Of a stretch of 64,000 nucleotides of DNA, positions 63,537-64,000 are shown piece by piece. Position numbers and translations under genes: made by a program. The stretch spans positions 2,170,001 to 2,234,000 of the forward strand of contig NZ_OU912926.1 in the NCBI RefSeq assembly GCF_918378365.1, given 5' to 3'. How positions within the stretch are numbered: position 1 is the stretch's first letter; every line of letters begins with the position of its first letter. This DNA is from Candidatus Nitrotoga arctica. GTDB taxonomy: Bacteria; Pseudomonadota; Gammaproteobacteria; Burkholderiales; Gallionellaceae. Below the pieces are notes generated by a model. That model made no database searches and was not told the origin of the DNA. It saw only the letters and a list, made by a program, of their open reading frames with translations.

Positions 63537-63910
63537 GCATCAGCGGGTTTCGACAATCCAAACGACATCGGTCAATACCGATACGAGAAGGCGTTGCCTG
63601 GCGATGTAAAAACGCCATTCCTGGCGCACCGCCTCAATGTGAAATTGCAAATAGTCGCTCCGATACCGGATGCCTGGGTCAGCTGAGCCGTGTCATCGTT
63701 AGCTCAAACGATGGGATCTTCATCTTCAGCCGCAGCGTGATTCCTCAAATCCCCATAGGTCTTTGCCCACACTAACGCGCACCAGCAGCATCACCGCGGT
63801 TTCCTCCCTGAAGGCTTGTCAGACGCCTGCCCCACTGAGGGTCGTTGCATCTTGCTCGGGCTGCGACTAAGGGCAGGCATCTGACAACCCTAAACCACAG
63901 CGGACCTTTA
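63537..63910. other. right flank of the IS91 module
   Basis: About 370 bases with no supported gene. The right end (oriIS side) of the element should lie here. GC content stays high; no convincing open frame. Confidence 0.4.
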
Positions 63911-64000
63911 TCAGCCTGTCGGTGGCTTACCAGTGAACACCGCCAATTGAGCGTCGAAAGCACGCTTGAAGGCGGGTCGCGCTTCGCCACGGGCGACATA
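63911..64000 (-). CDS. C-terminal end of a glutathione S-transferase-like gene (partial)
   Basis: The last 29 codons before TGA (63911-63913) read YVARGEARPAFKRAFDAQLA then VFTGKPPTG. The RPAFxRAxxAQ pattern resembles the C-terminal helix of GST-family proteins. The gene continues beyond the window, so this is a tentative call from a short stretch. Confidence 0.5.
   Translation of the reverse strand, partial: YVARGEARPAFKRAFDAQLAVFTGKPPTG

Noticed and set aside
1..64000. CRISPR arrays, rRNA genes, replication origin
   Set aside because: No regularly spaced repeats, rRNA sequence or DnaA-box cluster noticed on reading the window.

Overview
The window reads as chromosomal DNA of a betaproteobacterium, most like Nitrosomonadales/Gallionellaceae. 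This is inferred from the gene families and from a moderate-GC background; no rRNA or marker gene fixes it. Housekeeping segments (rep, rlmB-rnr, tRNA-Leu, cysG, alkB-alkA, amtB, a Nudix hydrolase, a class A penicillin-binding protein) alternate with accessory and decaying DNA.

Layout. 1-7.3 kb: a small secreted protein, a LysR regulator divergent from a pirin-nemA pair, and two related but non-identical IS630 elements, the second of which splits a LysM-FecR gene. 7.28-15.48 kb: a distinctly GC-rich block that begins abruptly inside the FecR remnant. It carries the tail of an FMN-dependent hydroxy-acid dehydrogenase, a broken pirin, catalase, a LigB-type dioxygenase, a Ca2+-ATPase-like P-type pump and a CaCA cation/Ca2+ exchanger, and it ends in fragments of an SLC13-like permease and a LysR gene. 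15.5-22.6 kb: a tandem UspA protein and a convergent six-gene Mrp/Mnh/Pha Na+(K+)/H+ antiporter operon whose genes all overlap. 22.7-34.0 kb: a gene graveyard with a few intact genes (pirin YhhW, Rnk-like factor, globin-coupled diguanylate cyclase, SnoaL-like, HbpS-like, a two-TM protein, a HigA-like antitoxin). Broken genes here include Rnk-like, IS30, FMN reductase, MetH, DoxX, IS1595, ThiF/E1-like, a DUF6527-like gene, a HigB-like toxin and a P4-type integrase. The right edge is a 57-nt 3' piece of tRNA-Leu(UAA), a typical attachment-site scar.

34.4-50.9 kb is the housekeeping block. A possible structured RNA lies about 200 nt upstream of cysG. 51.8-55.7 kb holds a small secreted protein and a 1126-residue VanZ/O-antigen-ligase fusion. 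56.4-60.9 kb looks like an outer-membrane-to-periplasm oxyanion uptake cluster: an OprB-like porin facing a ModA-like binding protein, which follows a TonB-dependent receptor. The receptor is preceded by a perfect 11-bp inverted repeat resembling a ModE (molybdate repressor) operator. 61.4-63.5 kb is an IS91-family transposase paired with a tyrosine recombinase, and the window ends in the C-terminus of a GST-like gene.

Functionally the window suggests a cell handling redox and cation stress (OYE, pirins, catalase, Ca2+ and Na+ transport, UspA), alkylation damage (AlkB/AlkA) and scarce oxyanions (TonB/ModA). It has been reshaped by several rounds of insertion and decay. The most promising undescribed item is the TonB-receptor/ModA/porin cluster with its ModE-like palindrome.
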